From: Hormiphora californensis
Taxonomy: Eukaryota; Ctenophora; Tentaculata; Cydippida; Pleurobrachiidae
Direction of reading: 5' to 3'
DNA length: 64,000 nt
NCBI GenBank assembly: GCA_020137815.1
Contig: CM035353.1
Coordinates: 5,506,597 to 5,570,596, forward strand
Shown here: piece after piece, positions 12,296 to 25,208 of the stretch
Layout of the letters: every line of letters begins with the position of its first letter
Numbering within the stretch: position 1 is the first letter of the stretch
The notes under the pieces: model-generated
What the model was told of the DNA's origin: nothing
Database searches by the model: none
Seen by the model: only the letters and a program-made list of their open reading frames with translations
Position numbers and translations under genes: made by a program

Positions 12296-12364
12296 AGAGA
12301 GAGGGAGAGGGAGAGAGAGAGAGAGAGAGAAAGAAAGAGAGAGAGAAAGAGAGAGAGGGAGAGG

Positions 12365-12407
<43 letters not shown>

Positions 12408-12431
12408 GTAGAGAGAGAGAGAGAGATATAT

Positions 12432-12472
<41 letters not shown>

Positions 12473-12540
12473 TAAAGAAAGAAAGAAAGAGAGAGGGAGA
12501 GAGAGAGATAAAGAAAGAAAGAGAGAGTATGTGGGAGAGA
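12296..12540. repeat. (GA)n microsatellite
   Basis: Purine tract of GAGA and GAAAGA blocks with a short 'gatatatata' interruption near 12425. The Ser/Leu ORFs on the opposite strand are artefacts of it. Confidence 0.95.
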
Positions 12541-12544
12541 GATA

Positions 12545-13621
12545 GAGACCGGATAGAAGTTGTATAGTGAAGAGCAGGTGTTATGCATGTCACTTTCTTC
12601 CTTCTCTCAGTTCTTCATCCGCTCCCCTCAACTTTGTTTGATATCAACTGAGTACTAACTTTTAAGTCTTTCCCGTTGTGTTATTCTGATTCAGAATTGT
12701 CTGAAAAATCGTTCTATCACTGACCTGTTCAAGCTGTATCTCAAACGGGGACGGCGCTAGAGCTCACAGAAAAGTGTCCAGATTTTTAGTTGTCACCCGT
12801 TATCGTGTCTTGTAGAATTAATTCTAGGTCTCCATGCTAGTCCACTACAACGTCAGTCATGTCATGTGCTTTTGATGGACACGTACTACTCGTGATGCAT
12901 GCTGTGGCCAACTTGTAAGAAAACCGTGTATTTCTATATTAGTCTCAATAGTCTCAATATAGTCATCAATTTTCAGTTGTCCTCAAGAGTCAAGACATAT
13001 TCATTAGGGAAGACATCAGGAATAGAGATAAAATTTCAACTAGTATTCATGCTAACTCTCAGCTCTGTGTTTAATGAAACTCCTTTTGTTCTCCAGTAAC
13101 ATATATTTCGTGTGCACGTGTGTAGAGCTGCTGGTACATATATCTCTCTCTGCGTGCTCACAGCTGCACTCATCATATTTTGTATTCCTATTTTTAGTAT
13201 GTGCTTCTCTTTTCTACTACTTGAGATACAACCAAGTAATATACAGCCTGGCCCAGCCGGTACTTGTCTATGCTAAAGTTTATTGCCTTGTTCGACTCTT
13301 TCCTTGTTTTGTTCAAACCCGCACGGGGAAACAGGTTCGAGCAAGGCAACTCTCTCTCTCTCTCTCCGTGTGTAAAGAAGACCGTCATAACAATAGTTTG
13401 GGATAACAATAGTTTGGGATACCACACGGGAACGATTACACACCTGTTGTACACACTATTCTATATTGCACAATCAAACAGTGCGTCTTAGAGAGCTAAT
13501 AATACAATGTATTTGCACCACTCTCCGTCGTTATTGTATGACACCGTGAGGCTAATGTTGTTGTTGTTGGTGTGTCTATTAATGGACATGCCCATTCTAA
13601 CACCCCCCTCCTCCCGATCTA
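12545..13621. other. Possible intron or intergenic region; no gene seen
   Basis: Contains short ORFs without family resemblance and a small CT tract (13350-13368). 'gggataacaatagttt' is directly repeated at 13400-13425. Confidence 0.5.
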
Positions 13622-13664
13622 GGTCACCCAGTATATAATATCACGGATATTCGGCAAGAAAGGA

Positions 13665-14993
13665 ATGACTGACACCGAGGTTTTTTCAATCAAGGATCCC
13701 CGTCCGATAACCGCTAAATTCCGAGCGGAGAACTCACTCCGGACAACAGAGGTTTACTTTTCCGACGAATCAGGAGAGGATGATGAAGAGGAGGAGTTTG
13801 AAGTGAGAAGGGATGAGGAGGTGGAAGTGAGACCAGTGAAAATTCAAGATGTAGAGGAGCAAGAGGTGGAGGAAAGTATGAAACCGGTTACCGCGAAGAA
13901 ACCAACAAAAACACCTGCCCCCGGCCAGAACACCGAGAGCAACAAAAAACAGAAAACTAAGAAGGAGAAGCATAAACGGAAGGTAAAACAGCGTGTAAAC
14001 GCATACAACTCCAGCTCTCTCAGCTCCATCTACATCAAGTCGAGTGAGGCTGACTCAAAAACTCGGGTCGATAGACAATCACGGTCAGAGCAGGTTCTCA
14101 CTGAGACACCGAAGAGAAAGCCAAAACGTAAGAAGAAGTCGCCTCCTATTTCTGCTGTCCCTCCCCCTGCCCCTCCTCCTTCTTCAATGGAGGATCAGCC
14201 GAGTCAGGCAACTCCCACGACGGGAGCCTCGGAAAGCCCGAGTAGGAAACCCAATCTTGATAGGATCAGCAAGTTGTCAGAACACAAAAAGTGTACCAGA
14301 CTAGATAAACAAGAGAGTTGGTTTAATCCGAATCTAACAGTTGTACCAAGCGAGGACGTCATGGAAGACCAGCCAACACCACTGGTAGACCCTCCAGAGG
14401 GTGGTGCACATTCACCTACAAAGTACTACACACCGGATGGTAGACAGACGGAGGGTGATCCTTTCTCACCCGACCAGTCGAACAGACCACGTGTCCGTTA
14501 CACAAACCTATCTCTGTCAATGCCTGGAACACGGGAAGGCCTTCGACGAAAGGAGGGCCCCAGTGATGAGTATGATGCACCGGGGTACAGTTGGTTGTTT
14601 GAGTGTCGGAACATCTGGTCAAATCAGAATCCCAATAGGCACCATGGCCCGAGTCATGTTTACAATCAGGGGTATCCGGGATACCATCATCATCATCACC
14701 AGAGTAACACCACGGCAACAAGGGAACAACAGGTCGTTAGCGGTGGTGGAGGTAGCGGAGTGAGCTATGTAGGAACCCAAAACATTGAGGTTACAAATCA
14801 GACAGCTAACGCAGTTGCAAGTCTGGGTAATAATTGTAAGACGAATAGCAGATTCATACACAGTATGAAAAATAGGGTGACGAAAAGAGGGGCACCCATG
14901 CGGACTGTAAAACAGGGGTCTTTTGTGTTACTGGGTACGGTGAAAACAATAAGAGATGATAGGATTGAGAAATTACTTTTAAATTTACAGTAG
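13665..14993 (+). CDS. Unrecognised 442-residue disordered, charged protein or last exon
   Basis: One uninterrupted frame of 442 codons ending in TAG at 14991-14993. The frame is also open upstream to an acceptor-like site at about 13621 (cccgatctag, then VTQYIISRIFGKKG before the ATG), so this could be a long last exon rather than a whole gene. Content: an acidic stretch DESGEDDEEEE (about residue 34), a Lys-rich block KKQKTKKEKHKRKVK (about 93-108), a basic PKRKPKRKKK followed by a Pro run (about 150-175), a His run (about 340) and a short ordered-looking C-terminus. It contains no catalytic motif I know. Length and amino-acid variety argue against chance, and low-complexity repeats do not explain it. 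Nuclear or cytoplasmic-tail function would be guesswork. Confidence 0.6.
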   Translation: MTDTEVFSIKDPRPITAKFRAENSLRTTEVYFSDESGEDDEEEEFEVRRDEEVEVRPVKIQDVEEQEVEESMKPVTAKKPTKTPAPGQNTESNKKQKTKKEKHKRKVKQRVNAYNSSSLSSIYIKSSEADSKTRVDRQSRSEQVLTETPKRKPKRKKKSPPISAVPPPAPPPSSMEDQPSQATPTTGASESPSRKPNLDRISKLSEHKKCTRLDKQESWFNPNLTVVPSEDVMEDQPTPLVDPPEGGAHSPTKYYTPDGRQTEGDPFSPDQSNRPRVRYTNLSLSMPGTREGLRRKEGPSDEYDAPGYSWLFECRNIWSNQNPNRHHGPSHVYNQGYPGYHHHHHQSNTTATREQQVVSGGGGSGVSYVGTQNIEVTNQTANAVASLGNNCKTNSRFIHSMKNRVTKRGAPMRTVKQGSFVLLGTVKTIRDDRIEKLLLNLQ

Positions 14994-15861
14994 ATTGCCA
15001 TTAAAATGCTGGAAATTGAACTAATTTCCTGATGAAGGACGTGTTTTTGTCGTCTGTCTCAAAAATCAAGTAGTTTCTGGTAGGCATAATGAATGGTTAT
15101 GGCGATAATTCGAAAAGGAGGAATAAGGAATCAACAGATCGTTCTCACACACCTGAAGATTGAAGGTTGATTTCAATTTTGAACGGCCAAAAATCCACAC
15201 TCAGCGCCGACGCGAGTCACTTTTTGAAATTGGAGCAGATATTTATTGCGCGCAGTACTACAAAGTATTTTAGCGCGGCGTTGTATTTGCGCGTACCAAG
15301 ATGTGCGCGCGCGTTGTACACACAACAATGGCGCTGTTTCACTTTCACCACCAGGAGGCCAAATCCCGGTAGACCCCCTGACCATATATGGAAGTGTACG
15401 GTATTGAAAAACGGGGGTATTGCTGCACATTTGACAAGTTGGGATCATATTGATGGAATAAGCGAAATAATGAGACGGCTCAGGGGTGAACCTTTTAATA
15501 GCTGCTGTAAAACACATAATGTGCAATCTCTAAAGATTGTTGGTAGGATGGTAGCAAGTCTGAATAGCACGTCTAAGCCTCATATGTTTCGAGGATACTG
15601 TTGAGGGGAGGATCCCGATTTATTGGATATGTATGACTTGATATTTCAAAATTGAAAAGATAAAAACTCGCAATTTATGATGGTGTAAGCGAAATGCAAT
15701 CATTTTTCTACTTCTACAAATCTGGAGTGATGTACAATTCATTTTACATAAATCAATTCAGATCCGAAATATACACTCTCTCTCTCGAGGCTGTGTCATA
15801 AAACACATTTACATAGTGTCATAAAACACATTGTGTCAGTGTTCTGAGGGGGTTACCTATT
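14994..15861. other. Between genes; repeat-derived sequence, no gene supported
   Basis: About 15150-15350 is rich in gcgcg and resembles other dispersed GC-rich repeats of the window (phrases like 'cgcggcgttgtatttgcgcg'). The 145-codon ORF here has no protein-like features. The PDE6D 3' UTR should lie just below 15862. Confidence 0.5.
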
Positions 15862-17198
<1,337 letters not shown>

Positions 17199-17377
17199 CT
17201 AACAATATATTATAGTCATTTCAATGTTTTGAACCAATGTTTTGTATGTTATGTTCATGTTCCCAGTCTTCGTTATAAGATCACAATACACAAAGATTTA
17301 ATCCTGAACAGAGCTCATTCATTGATATACAAAGATATGTTCATCACAGCAAGCAGTTTTGTGATCCACGCAAACCG

Positions 17378-17992
17378 AGGGACAAATAGGAACTGGGAGG
17401 GAGCGAGAGGGACAAATAGGAACTGGGAGGGAGCGAGAGGGACAAATAGGACCGGGGAGGGAGCGAGAGGGACAAATAGGACCGGGGAGGGAGCGAGAGG
17501 GACAAATAGGAACTGAGAGGGAGCGAGAGGGACAAATAGGAACTGGGAGGGAGCGAGAGGGACAAATAGGACCGGGGAGGGAGCGAGAGGGATAAATAGG
17601 ACCGGGGAGGGAGGGAGAGGGAAAAATAGGAACTGGGAGGGAGCGAGAGGGACAAATAGGAACTGGGAGGGAGCGAGAGGGACAAATAGGACCGGGGAGG
17701 GAGCGAGAGGGACAAATATGACCGGGGAGGGAGGGAGAGGGACAAATAGGACCGGGGAGGGAGCGAGAGGGACAACTAGGAACTGGGAGGGAGCGAGAGG
17801 GACAAATAGGACCGGGGAGGGAGCGAGAGGGACAAATAGGACCGGGGAGGGAGCGAGAGGGACAAATAGGAACTGGGAGGGAGGGAGAGGGACAAATAGG
17901 AACTGGGAGGGAGCGAGAGGGACAAATAGGACCGGGAAGGGAGCGAGAGGGACAAATAGGACCGGGAAGGGAGCGAGAGGGACAAATAGGAA
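17378..17992. repeat. 30-bp minisatellite next to a LINE
   Basis: About twenty copies of a 30-bp unit (gagcgagagggacaaatagg followed by aactgggagg or accggggagg). The two variants come in patches, which suggests slippage or unequal exchange. Because 30 is divisible by three the reverse strand stays open, and the array looks like a continuation of the neighbouring RT frame. One diverged unit sits inside the LINE at about 19,190-19,225. Confidence 0.97.
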
Positions 17993-19440
17993 GGGAAAGA
18001 AGAGGAGAGGGCCTAGGACACTACCCTGCGCCACCCCGCTGAGCACCTCCAGTCTCCACCCATGGTGACCTAACCCCATCCACCATCACACACTACTGCC
18101 TGCCTAGGATCCACGCACTGATCCACTGATGAGTGATGAATTTTTCATCCAATCCCGTACCTTTTTAACTTAGCTAGCAACACATTGATATCCACCGAAT
18201 CAAAGGCTTTAGAATTTAAGTCTAAATAGAGCACATCAACTTCTCTAACTCTACAGAGTTCGGTTAGGATGTAGTCGACATGAGATAACAGTTGGGACAT
18301 AGTAGTTAGTACTACGTCCCTTTCGAAAACTGTCTTGCGTTTCACTCTGCAACTGCATCTCATCCAAATAATCAGCTATTCTCTTTCTGACTAGCCGCTC
18401 AAACACCTTCGATAAGTGACTGGTGATCGACACTGGGCGATAATTTACCGTCGTAGACTTCGACCCTTTTTTAAAGATTGGTGTTATGAACTGCTGCTTT
18501 AGACAATTTGTAACAGCCCCATCTGCTTGTTCCATAACATCCATATAGGATAAGACAAGCTGCTGTTACATCGTTTCAGAATGCATGAAGGAATGCAGCC
18601 CGGAGGTGAGACCGAAAAGGGTTTAAGCTCCTCTAGTGCACTCTGGATACAATTCTGGGAAAAGTCCATGGTCGTCAGGATCTCACCAAGGTCCTCAATG
18701 TTACCCGCTGCCACAGAGGGATCAATAGCCGCCGGATTGCTGAAAACACTAGCAAACTGGTGTTGTAGTAAGTTAGCCTTCTCTAGGGGGTACACAGTTA
18801 AGGATTAAGGAACCATCCGCACGCTCAAGGGGGGGGGCAACTGATGATTTAACCTTAGAGTTCTTTTTAACGTGAGTATAAAAGAACTTGGGGTTCTCAT
18901 TGATAGCACCCACTGCCTTCCTCTCCACTTTCTTGTCCCTTGATATCAGGTGGGATTTGATTTTCCCAATTAACCAATCCATCTCCGATTTCCACTTTAC
19001 TGATTCGTTCTTACGTTTATCAAGTTTACGCCTCCTGCTAGTCAAATGCCTGAGTTCTTTGTCTACAAAGTCCTTTTGCATTTTCTTCACTCAGCAATGT
19101 GACTTAACCACCTTGAACACTCTATCTCGAACAGCTTCCACAAACAATGAGCCATCCTCATCACCCAGATCCTCACACTCAACAAGCATAGGACCGGGGA
19201 GGGAGCGGGAGGGACGAATAGGACCGGTGGGTTTTGAGTCTGGATTTGAAAGTTTCCTCGTCTGAACAGTTGCGAATGTCAATGGAAAGTTGATTCCAGA
19301 TCCTCGGGCCTGAAACTTGATATGCACGCTGTGTGGTTTTGTACTTGGTCGAAAAATCCCTTTCCAAATGGGTCAGATCACCATCATGCCGTAGTGATGG
19401 TCCTTTCCTCTGACCGCTGACGTTTGTTTATTAGATTTTG
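17993..19440 (-). mobile_element. Non-LTR retrotransposon (LINE) fragment with reverse transcriptase, broken
   Basis: Minus strand, right to left. A C-terminal RT tail (RAYQVSGPRIWNQLSIDI at about 19,330-19,270) is followed by the endonuclease-RT linker (about 19,090-18,800). RT blocks come next: PIFKKGSKSTTVNYRPVS (about 18,490), LSKVFERLVRKRI, VDVLYLDLNSKAFDSVD (about 18,250-18,190) and SGVAQGSVLGPLLF (about 18,030). Frames change between blocks and the catalytic FADD segment is missing, because the sequence runs into the 30-bp minisatellite. The C-terminal tail lying ahead of the linker shows that two copies or a rearranged copy are joined here. Jockey/CR1-like by general appearance; the clade is not secure. 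Confidence 0.85.
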
Positions 19441-21464
19441 AAGATATTGTGGTGCTCGATTGTTTAGACACTTCAATTCTAGGCTCTAGCATCTACTGGA
19501 AGAAAGTGTAGTTGCCGCCTGAGGTCTGTAACTCCCCTCCACTGCCACCTTCTAACTTTGGATTCAAAATTTATCTGATAGGAAATGTCGAGCCCTTACC
19601 CAACCCAAATCCCAGCCCTAATGCCAGGGAGAAGAACGCCTAAGGCAGGTGGGTCCAAGACCCACTTTTTAGACGAGAAAAAGAGAAGAAAATTGAGTTG
19701 GCAAACGTTGCTGGCGGGATAAGGCAGCGCTTTTCAAAAAATTGAGAGACTAGCCGAAAAACTTTAGTGGAAGCTCTTACGGTAATTCCCACGCACCGTG
19801 GGAACATTTCCCACGCCGCGCCCTCTTTTCCCACGCTTTGCTTTCGACGCGCAAAAAATTATCGCGCGTGACGTCTACCAAAATGTTGAGGATGCAGTTG
19901 TTAACAACATTGGGCCAATTTGGGTAGCGCCGCGAGCATCGGAGCACTGCAGCAGCAGCACGTCACTGAGAATTTCGTTACAATCACACTGCACACACAT
20001 GCCACATTGCATCAATGGATTGCATCATTGACGTTGGAACATCAATGAGGAACAGTTCGGTGGAAGGGAAACCAGTCCAAGAGTGCTGTCATGGCTGTAA
20101 CCAGCCCCAGCGTCGTCTAATTACAACGATAAAGTATGAAAGTTTCATCCTCCGCCGAAACATTCCTAATTGATATATTGGGTACAAAATAAATATTCTT
20201 TGATTAGATGGATTTATAACAAATTGAACGCAAAGTTCTAAGAAGACAGATCACAAACAATTGTTAACTTTCTGGACACTACTTATCGATCACAATATAT
20301 GTATGTAATATTCTCTAAGAGTTTTGTTCAAACCCTAGAACATGGTAAAAAGAGTTCGTGATATCCTAATCTAACGATAATTATAGTCCTATAAATCTCA
20401 ATTTACAGCAGCATCTTGTAGGGAATGCGGACAGTGACAGCTCCGTGTCTAACTTTAGTAGACGTGTCCGATGTCCGTACCGTAGTTAGTCGAATTCCGT
20501 TATATTATTATGGGAAACGGGTCTAACGGCTGATTCAAGGCATCGATTTTAGATACACATATCTTGTAGATGGGATGATATTAATCGTCTAGAGAGGGTG
20601 TTGTAACCAGTACTCGGCATAATCCTGGGAGGGGGAGGGAAGGTTAGTTAAAAGAGCGTCCAGTACCATGCTCCTTTTATAATTTGGTTTATCGACTATT
20701 CAAAAAGACAACCGTCTAGCTGAGAAAGAGACACAAATCATCTCTTTTGAGAAGGGATGATTTCAGTCTTCTCCGCTTCCTTCCTTATCTTAATGTGTCA
20801 CATGGGGTGGGCCTCTATCAGAAATGACAAGAATCGATAATTTTGTACCTCTCATCTGGCCGGGATCCGAAGTGGCGGGGCAACTAAAATGTGGTTTGAA
20901 TGGGAGCCTCTCTCATTATCTCTAGTGCTCGGTCGTGGGTACAGTTAGTCAGGACCTGCAAGGAGAGCTGTTATTACATATCTAGGTATGTATGATTGTG
21001 TAAAAATTCCCTCTTATTCCCTCTCCTGAATTCCCCTCGACAATGTTCTTATGTTACATTTGTTCGCGGCGTGGTGAAGCAGGGTGGAACAGGACAATCA
21101 GGTTCAGTACTCACCAGCTACACTGAGCAGTGTATCCTTAGGTATAATCTCAGTCGCCACTGCAGGACTACTCAACACCCTGATACAGCCCTGGAGTGTG
21201 TCGCTACCTCCCTGAATCAGAATGCAGAATGGTGATGCCAAGAGCCTGCCGAACTATTGTCACCGTCACTATTTGTTCGTAGTGTAGAGTTTTACTGATC
21301 GTCAAACCTAGAGGATGGACAGGGTTTAGAGAGATCTGCACTCGGTATCAGGGGAGTGTGAGCACTGAGCAGGTTGTTATGTTCTGAGTTCTGACCCTCC
21401 TAAAAATTTGTAAACACACAACAAGAATCCCATTCAAAAGAAAGACTATGAAATGCTCTCTCTC

Positions 21465-21597
21465 TCCATCTCTCCATCTCTCCATCTCTCCATCTCTCCA
21501 TCTCTCCATCTCTCCATCTCTCCATCTCTCCATCTCTCCATCTCTCCATCTCTCCATCTCTCCATCTCTCCATCTCTCCATCTCTCCATCTCTATCT
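21465..21597. repeat. 8-bp tandem repeat (ccatctct)n
   Basis: About sixteen copies of ccatctct, in the intron between the exon at 21756 and the exon at 21211 of the PDZ gene. Confidence 0.97.
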
Positions 21598-21766
21598 CCC
21601 TCCCTACTCACGGCGGAGTAACTTTTCAGCTACTATAGTGTAACTTAGCCTACAGTGCAACAAGGTCGAACAAGGCAAGGCAGGGGGTGTGATTTGATCG
21701 ATACTGGAACTGGTAAGAGATTATAGCAAGTAGCAACGTGTGATCTGAAACTTACTCATGAGTGGT

Positions 21767-22504
21767 AAGTGCACCACGCATGTAGGGGACGCGGGGGCCA
21801 CGTAGGCTATGGCCCCCGCAACTTTTTCGGTTGCCCATACAAAATTGGATGTTTGGATCCCCAATCATTGAATTTCACTACCTTACACTGGTTTTCGCTA
21901 GGCTTCTCGCTTATCTTGCGAGCATGGGAACGGCTTCGGTTATCGGGGTAGACCTTTTCTATCCAGTATCCTCCCTAATATCGTATATATCTTGCTCTCT
22001 CTTCTTGGCAATCTTTGCTAACACCCAAACTATTCTTGATTTCTACCACTCTCGTCTCACTGATGACCCTCTTATCTCACCGATAAATGTCTCTCTCCCA
22101 CCCTTTCTCTCCCACTGCGGCCTTACTCTGTCAGGCCAATGCTCTGACCACAGTCCTCGCACGCTCTTGAAGAAATGAGAGTAGGGTCAGGCCAATGCTC
22201 TGACAGGCCTTACTGGATGATTGGGTCTGTGGACCGTTAGTAAGTAAACCAAAAAGTCGCCGTCTTCGACTTTCAATTTTGTCAATAACGACTCGTTCTT
22301 GACGAAAATGGCGATTTTTTGGTATAAAAATCAAAATTTTTTTCCCGGGCTCTGCTGTCGCTTCGCCCAATCTATAAGAGTTTCCAATAAAAAATTCGGG
22401 GTATGTCATATCACGTGACTGGTCAGTGGTCACGTGACTAAAAAATTTTGGCCAAAAAATGGCCCCCACAACTTCAAAACCTCCCCTACATGCATGAAGT
22501 GCAC
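21767..22504. mobile_element. hAT-like non-autonomous element with perfect 8-bp TSD
   Basis: The element proper is 21775-22496 (722 bp). It starts CACGCATGTAGGGG and ends with the complement of CATGCATGTAGGGG. AAGTGCAC is duplicated exactly on both sides (21767-21774, 22497-22504). An 8-bp duplication with CA...TG ends is typical of hAT transposons. No transposase is present. It interrupts a PDZ-gene exon: removing it with one duplication restores the frame through SALTTHE to a donor at 21755. Confidence 0.85.
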
Positions 22505-23309
22505 TGCTATCTCCATCCCCGATATTAAAGAGCATCTCCAGCTCTGCATCGGATGGGGGCACTGGACAAGATTGGCATTCATTACAGTTAGTCGGACCCT
22601 ATTCTTGCATTGTCGTAGTAGGCTGCCTGTTCGAATGATAGGTCACTAACGGGGACATCGTTTATTGCAGGGACAACGTCACCCGACCGGAGACGGCCAT
22701 CTTGGTATATTAGACCTGGGGGAAGAGGTGAGGTCAGTCAAGACTAGATCTGGTGAAGAGAGGATCAGGACCTGGTGATGGATATGTAATCAATAAACCT
22801 GGGTTTATATGTAGCGGGTCACCCGCCGTATCTTCACAGTTAGGAATCTTTTCTTAACATTTTTGTAGATTCTTAGTGCTCCCTCGTGAGACACAGGGAC
22901 GGCACTCGTGGATGTCCGGGTGTCCGCGGACACCCAGGCCAAAAAGACGGAAAAAGAAAAGAAAAAATGGAAAAAAAACTAAAAAGAATGGTGCTCCAAC
23001 CACAATTTACAATTACTACAGTCTACAGAGTACAGAAGGGCAATTCTTTATCTTGTGTTACCTGTTTGGAGGTGAGCATCAGCAGCCTGCAGTCCCATCT
23101 GAATGTCTTTGTAGGGAAACGACGAATCAAAGGATCTTTGTCTAAAGAGTAAAAACTAAAAACTGAATCGAAGAAACGATAAATTTGAGAAATCCACGCG
23201 CAGCCCAGCTGTTTTGTCAGCACTGTATATGCTTTCGGCGTGGGAAAAATGCGCGCAGCGTGAGAATTTCCCACGCTCGTGGGAATTACCGTAAGAGCTT
23301 CCACTACTT

Positions 23310-24215
23310 GGCATACGTTGCAGGCCCCTTATAATATAATATAAGGGGCCTGGAGGGAATACCGCGCTAGGGGGGAATACATAATCAATCATATCTCCGG
23401 TTCCAGATAAGGTACAGAAATCGTTTTGGTAGCGTTGGAAAGAGGAAGATAACAGCTTTCAAATGCAACCGGTTTCAGGTCTCTATCTTATCAGGAACAG
23501 GAGATATGAACCAAACTCCGCAAAATCGAGTGCGGTAAAATCAAAATTTGAATGAAATTTTAAAAAAGGTGTCCCTGCAAGAATCTGTGACGTCACTTTT
23601 TGAAAACAACCCATCTTTCAACGGCTATTGCTCAGCCTCCTTAAGTCCAATTAACTTCTCTCAAAAACAGCAAGGTAGATAATCGTCAGATCTAACAACT
23701 GGTGAAAGAATCAAGTCAAACGGACTTCAGGAGCCAAAGTTATAAGCACCGCTGTTTTTTCGACCGCAAAGTTATCTTCGACCCAGCCGGGATCAGGCCA
23801 AACGCGCGCGCGGCATTCCCTCCAGTCCCCTCGTTGCGGGGGTGCGCGCATGAGGGGGCTGCAGCGCATTCCAACCGAAAAACGGAAAAATTCAGCAAAA
23901 AGACACAAGTCAAGTTTTTGACAAGTTTTTTTTGACAAGTTTTAAAAATGATTCAGGTCGGTGTTACCCGACCCAAGAAAATACAATAATAATTTAATTA
24001 CTAATTTAAAAACACACTCAAAAAATAAATATAGTTAAGAAAAGAGGAAATCTGGAGAAGTGGGGAGGGAGATGGGGGAGGGAGAAGGGATCAAGGTATC
24101 TGTGTAGGGGGGGGGGGGTGCATAGTGATAGAGTTGGTGGTAAGTGGAGAAGAGAACAGTGTGATTAAGGGAGTGGGAATGACCGGGTGGAAGGGTGAGA
24201 GAGAGAAACACGATG
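23310..24215. other. Dispersed repeat sequence, no gene seen
   Basis: Contains 'atatctccggttccagataagg', also seen near 50,345, and a GC-rich cgcgcgcgg patch around 23,800. No coding exon is supported. Confidence 0.5.
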
Positions 24216-24219
24216 CTAA

Positions 24220-25200
24220 GAGAGAGGTGAACAGCAGTGATGTGGAGAGGGAGCACTTAAACAGGGGGAAAGGAAGAAGGGAATAGAGGTAGTAAGACAA
24301 CGTGCGGGAGGCGGGGGACCGGAGGTAAAGGAGGACTGAGGCTGACGAAGAGCACTGAGAGCAGCTAGGGATGGGTTCCTGGGAAAGGGCAGCGAGGACT
24401 GGAGAAAAGGGTGAGATGAAGGAGGGCCAGAGGTGAGGAATGGAAAAGGTGAGAGTACCAGAAGAGCAAGAGGCGAGACGATGATCCGGATCAAAAAAGG
24501 GGGGGGGGGCTGGAACGAGGAGGGAGATGGAGGAGTCCAGACCAGCGGTGGAGACGACGAGAAGGAAGCGGAGTGTCGGTGGAGCCTGGCTGTCGGGGAC
24601 AGGGGACTGACGGAGAGATGCAACTCAGAGAGAGGAAGTAGATGGAAACCACGGACAGGAAAAAGGGTGGTGAGGGCTGGAAACGGTGAAGGAGGGCCAG
24701 AGATGGAGGTGAGGAAGGAGAGGGGGAGCACCCAGTGAGCAGAAGAGGCGATGACCTGGATCAGAGGGACGGTAGCCTGGAACAGAGGGTATCAGAGGAG
24801 AGCTGGAACGAGGAATACGAGGAGGTCTGACAGAGCGGTAGAGAGGGAAGGGGTGGAAAGAGTTGGAGTCAGCAGTCGAGAAGAAGTGGAGGCGGTGACC
24901 TGAATCAAAGGGACGGTAGCCTGGAACAGAGGGTATCAGAGGAGAGCTGGAACGAGGAGTATGAGGAGGAGGTCTGACAGGGCGGTAGAGACGAAGAGCA
25001 GGAAGGGACTGTCGGAGGGCTCCAGGGAGGGGGTGGAAAGGGTTGGAGTCAGCAGGCGAGAGGAAGTAGGGCAGGAAATAAGGGTTGAGGAAGGGAGGAG
25101 TGGGAGCCGGTGTACAAAAGACGCGGGAAACCAGACAAAGGAAGAGAGGAAGAGATGACGTAGCACAGGTGTGCCCCGCACGTAAGGGTATAGCCCGCGC
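24220..25200. repeat. Purine-rich degenerate tandem repeat, period about 147 bp
   Basis: Blocks such as 'gggacggtagcctggaac' and 'agaggagagctggaacgagg' recur at about 24,768 and 24,915, with weaker copies further left (24,300-24,730). On the minus strand it lies immediately 3' of the LINE C-terminal ORF, so it may be that element's 3' region. Confidence 0.75.
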
Positions 25201-25208
25201 GCCCCACT

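Larger units (their letters stand above)
20410..22715 (-). pseudogene. Multi-PDZ protein gene, partial, frame-broken and transposon-interrupted
   Basis: Exon 1 (22715 down to 21756 once the hAT-like element is removed) reads LIYQDGRLRSGDVVPAIND and VSDLSFEQA, then after a one-base shift SLLRQCKNRVRLTVMNAN. This is the second half of a PDZ domain. It continues PSDAELEMLFNIGDGDSSAL, then TTHE across the insertion. Exon 2 (21211-21115) follows in phase: EVATLQGCIRVLSSPAVATE, IIPKDTLLSVAG. Exon 3 (about 20,958-20,850) gives VLTNCTHDRALEIMREAP, completing a second PDZ-like fold, but again one base out of phase. A last exon (about 20,510-20,412) ends RHGAVTVRIPYKMLL, then stop. PDZ domains bind C-terminal peptides in scaffolds. 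Because the shifts are single-base, consensus error is as likely as decay. The 5' part of PDZ 1 was not found. Confidence 0.55.
19765..23306. repeat. Inverted pair of a repeat end, 3.5 kb apart
   Basis: The left copy begins tagtggaagctcttacgg and continues taattcccacg (19765-19795). The right copy (about 23,275-23,306) is its reverse complement. Both are followed inward by CG-rich 'cgtgggaa' hairpin sequence. It may be one composite element, or two MITE copies in opposite orientation. The interval contains the PDZ exons, so a single transposon is only one option. Confidence 0.5.

Noticed and set aside
15167-15604. 145-codon ORF downstream of the unrecognised gene
   Set aside because: GC-rich dispersed-repeat text, no conserved motif, and opposite-strand ORF of similar size.
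17315-18079. 254-codon minus-strand ORF rich in FVPLAP
   Set aside because: Its body is the 30-bp minisatellite read in an open frame; only the first 25 codons are reverse transcriptase.
24216-24731. 171-codon Pro/Ser-rich minus-strand ORF
   Set aside because: Lies in degenerate purine-rich tandem repeats beside a LINE tail; opposite strand is equally open.
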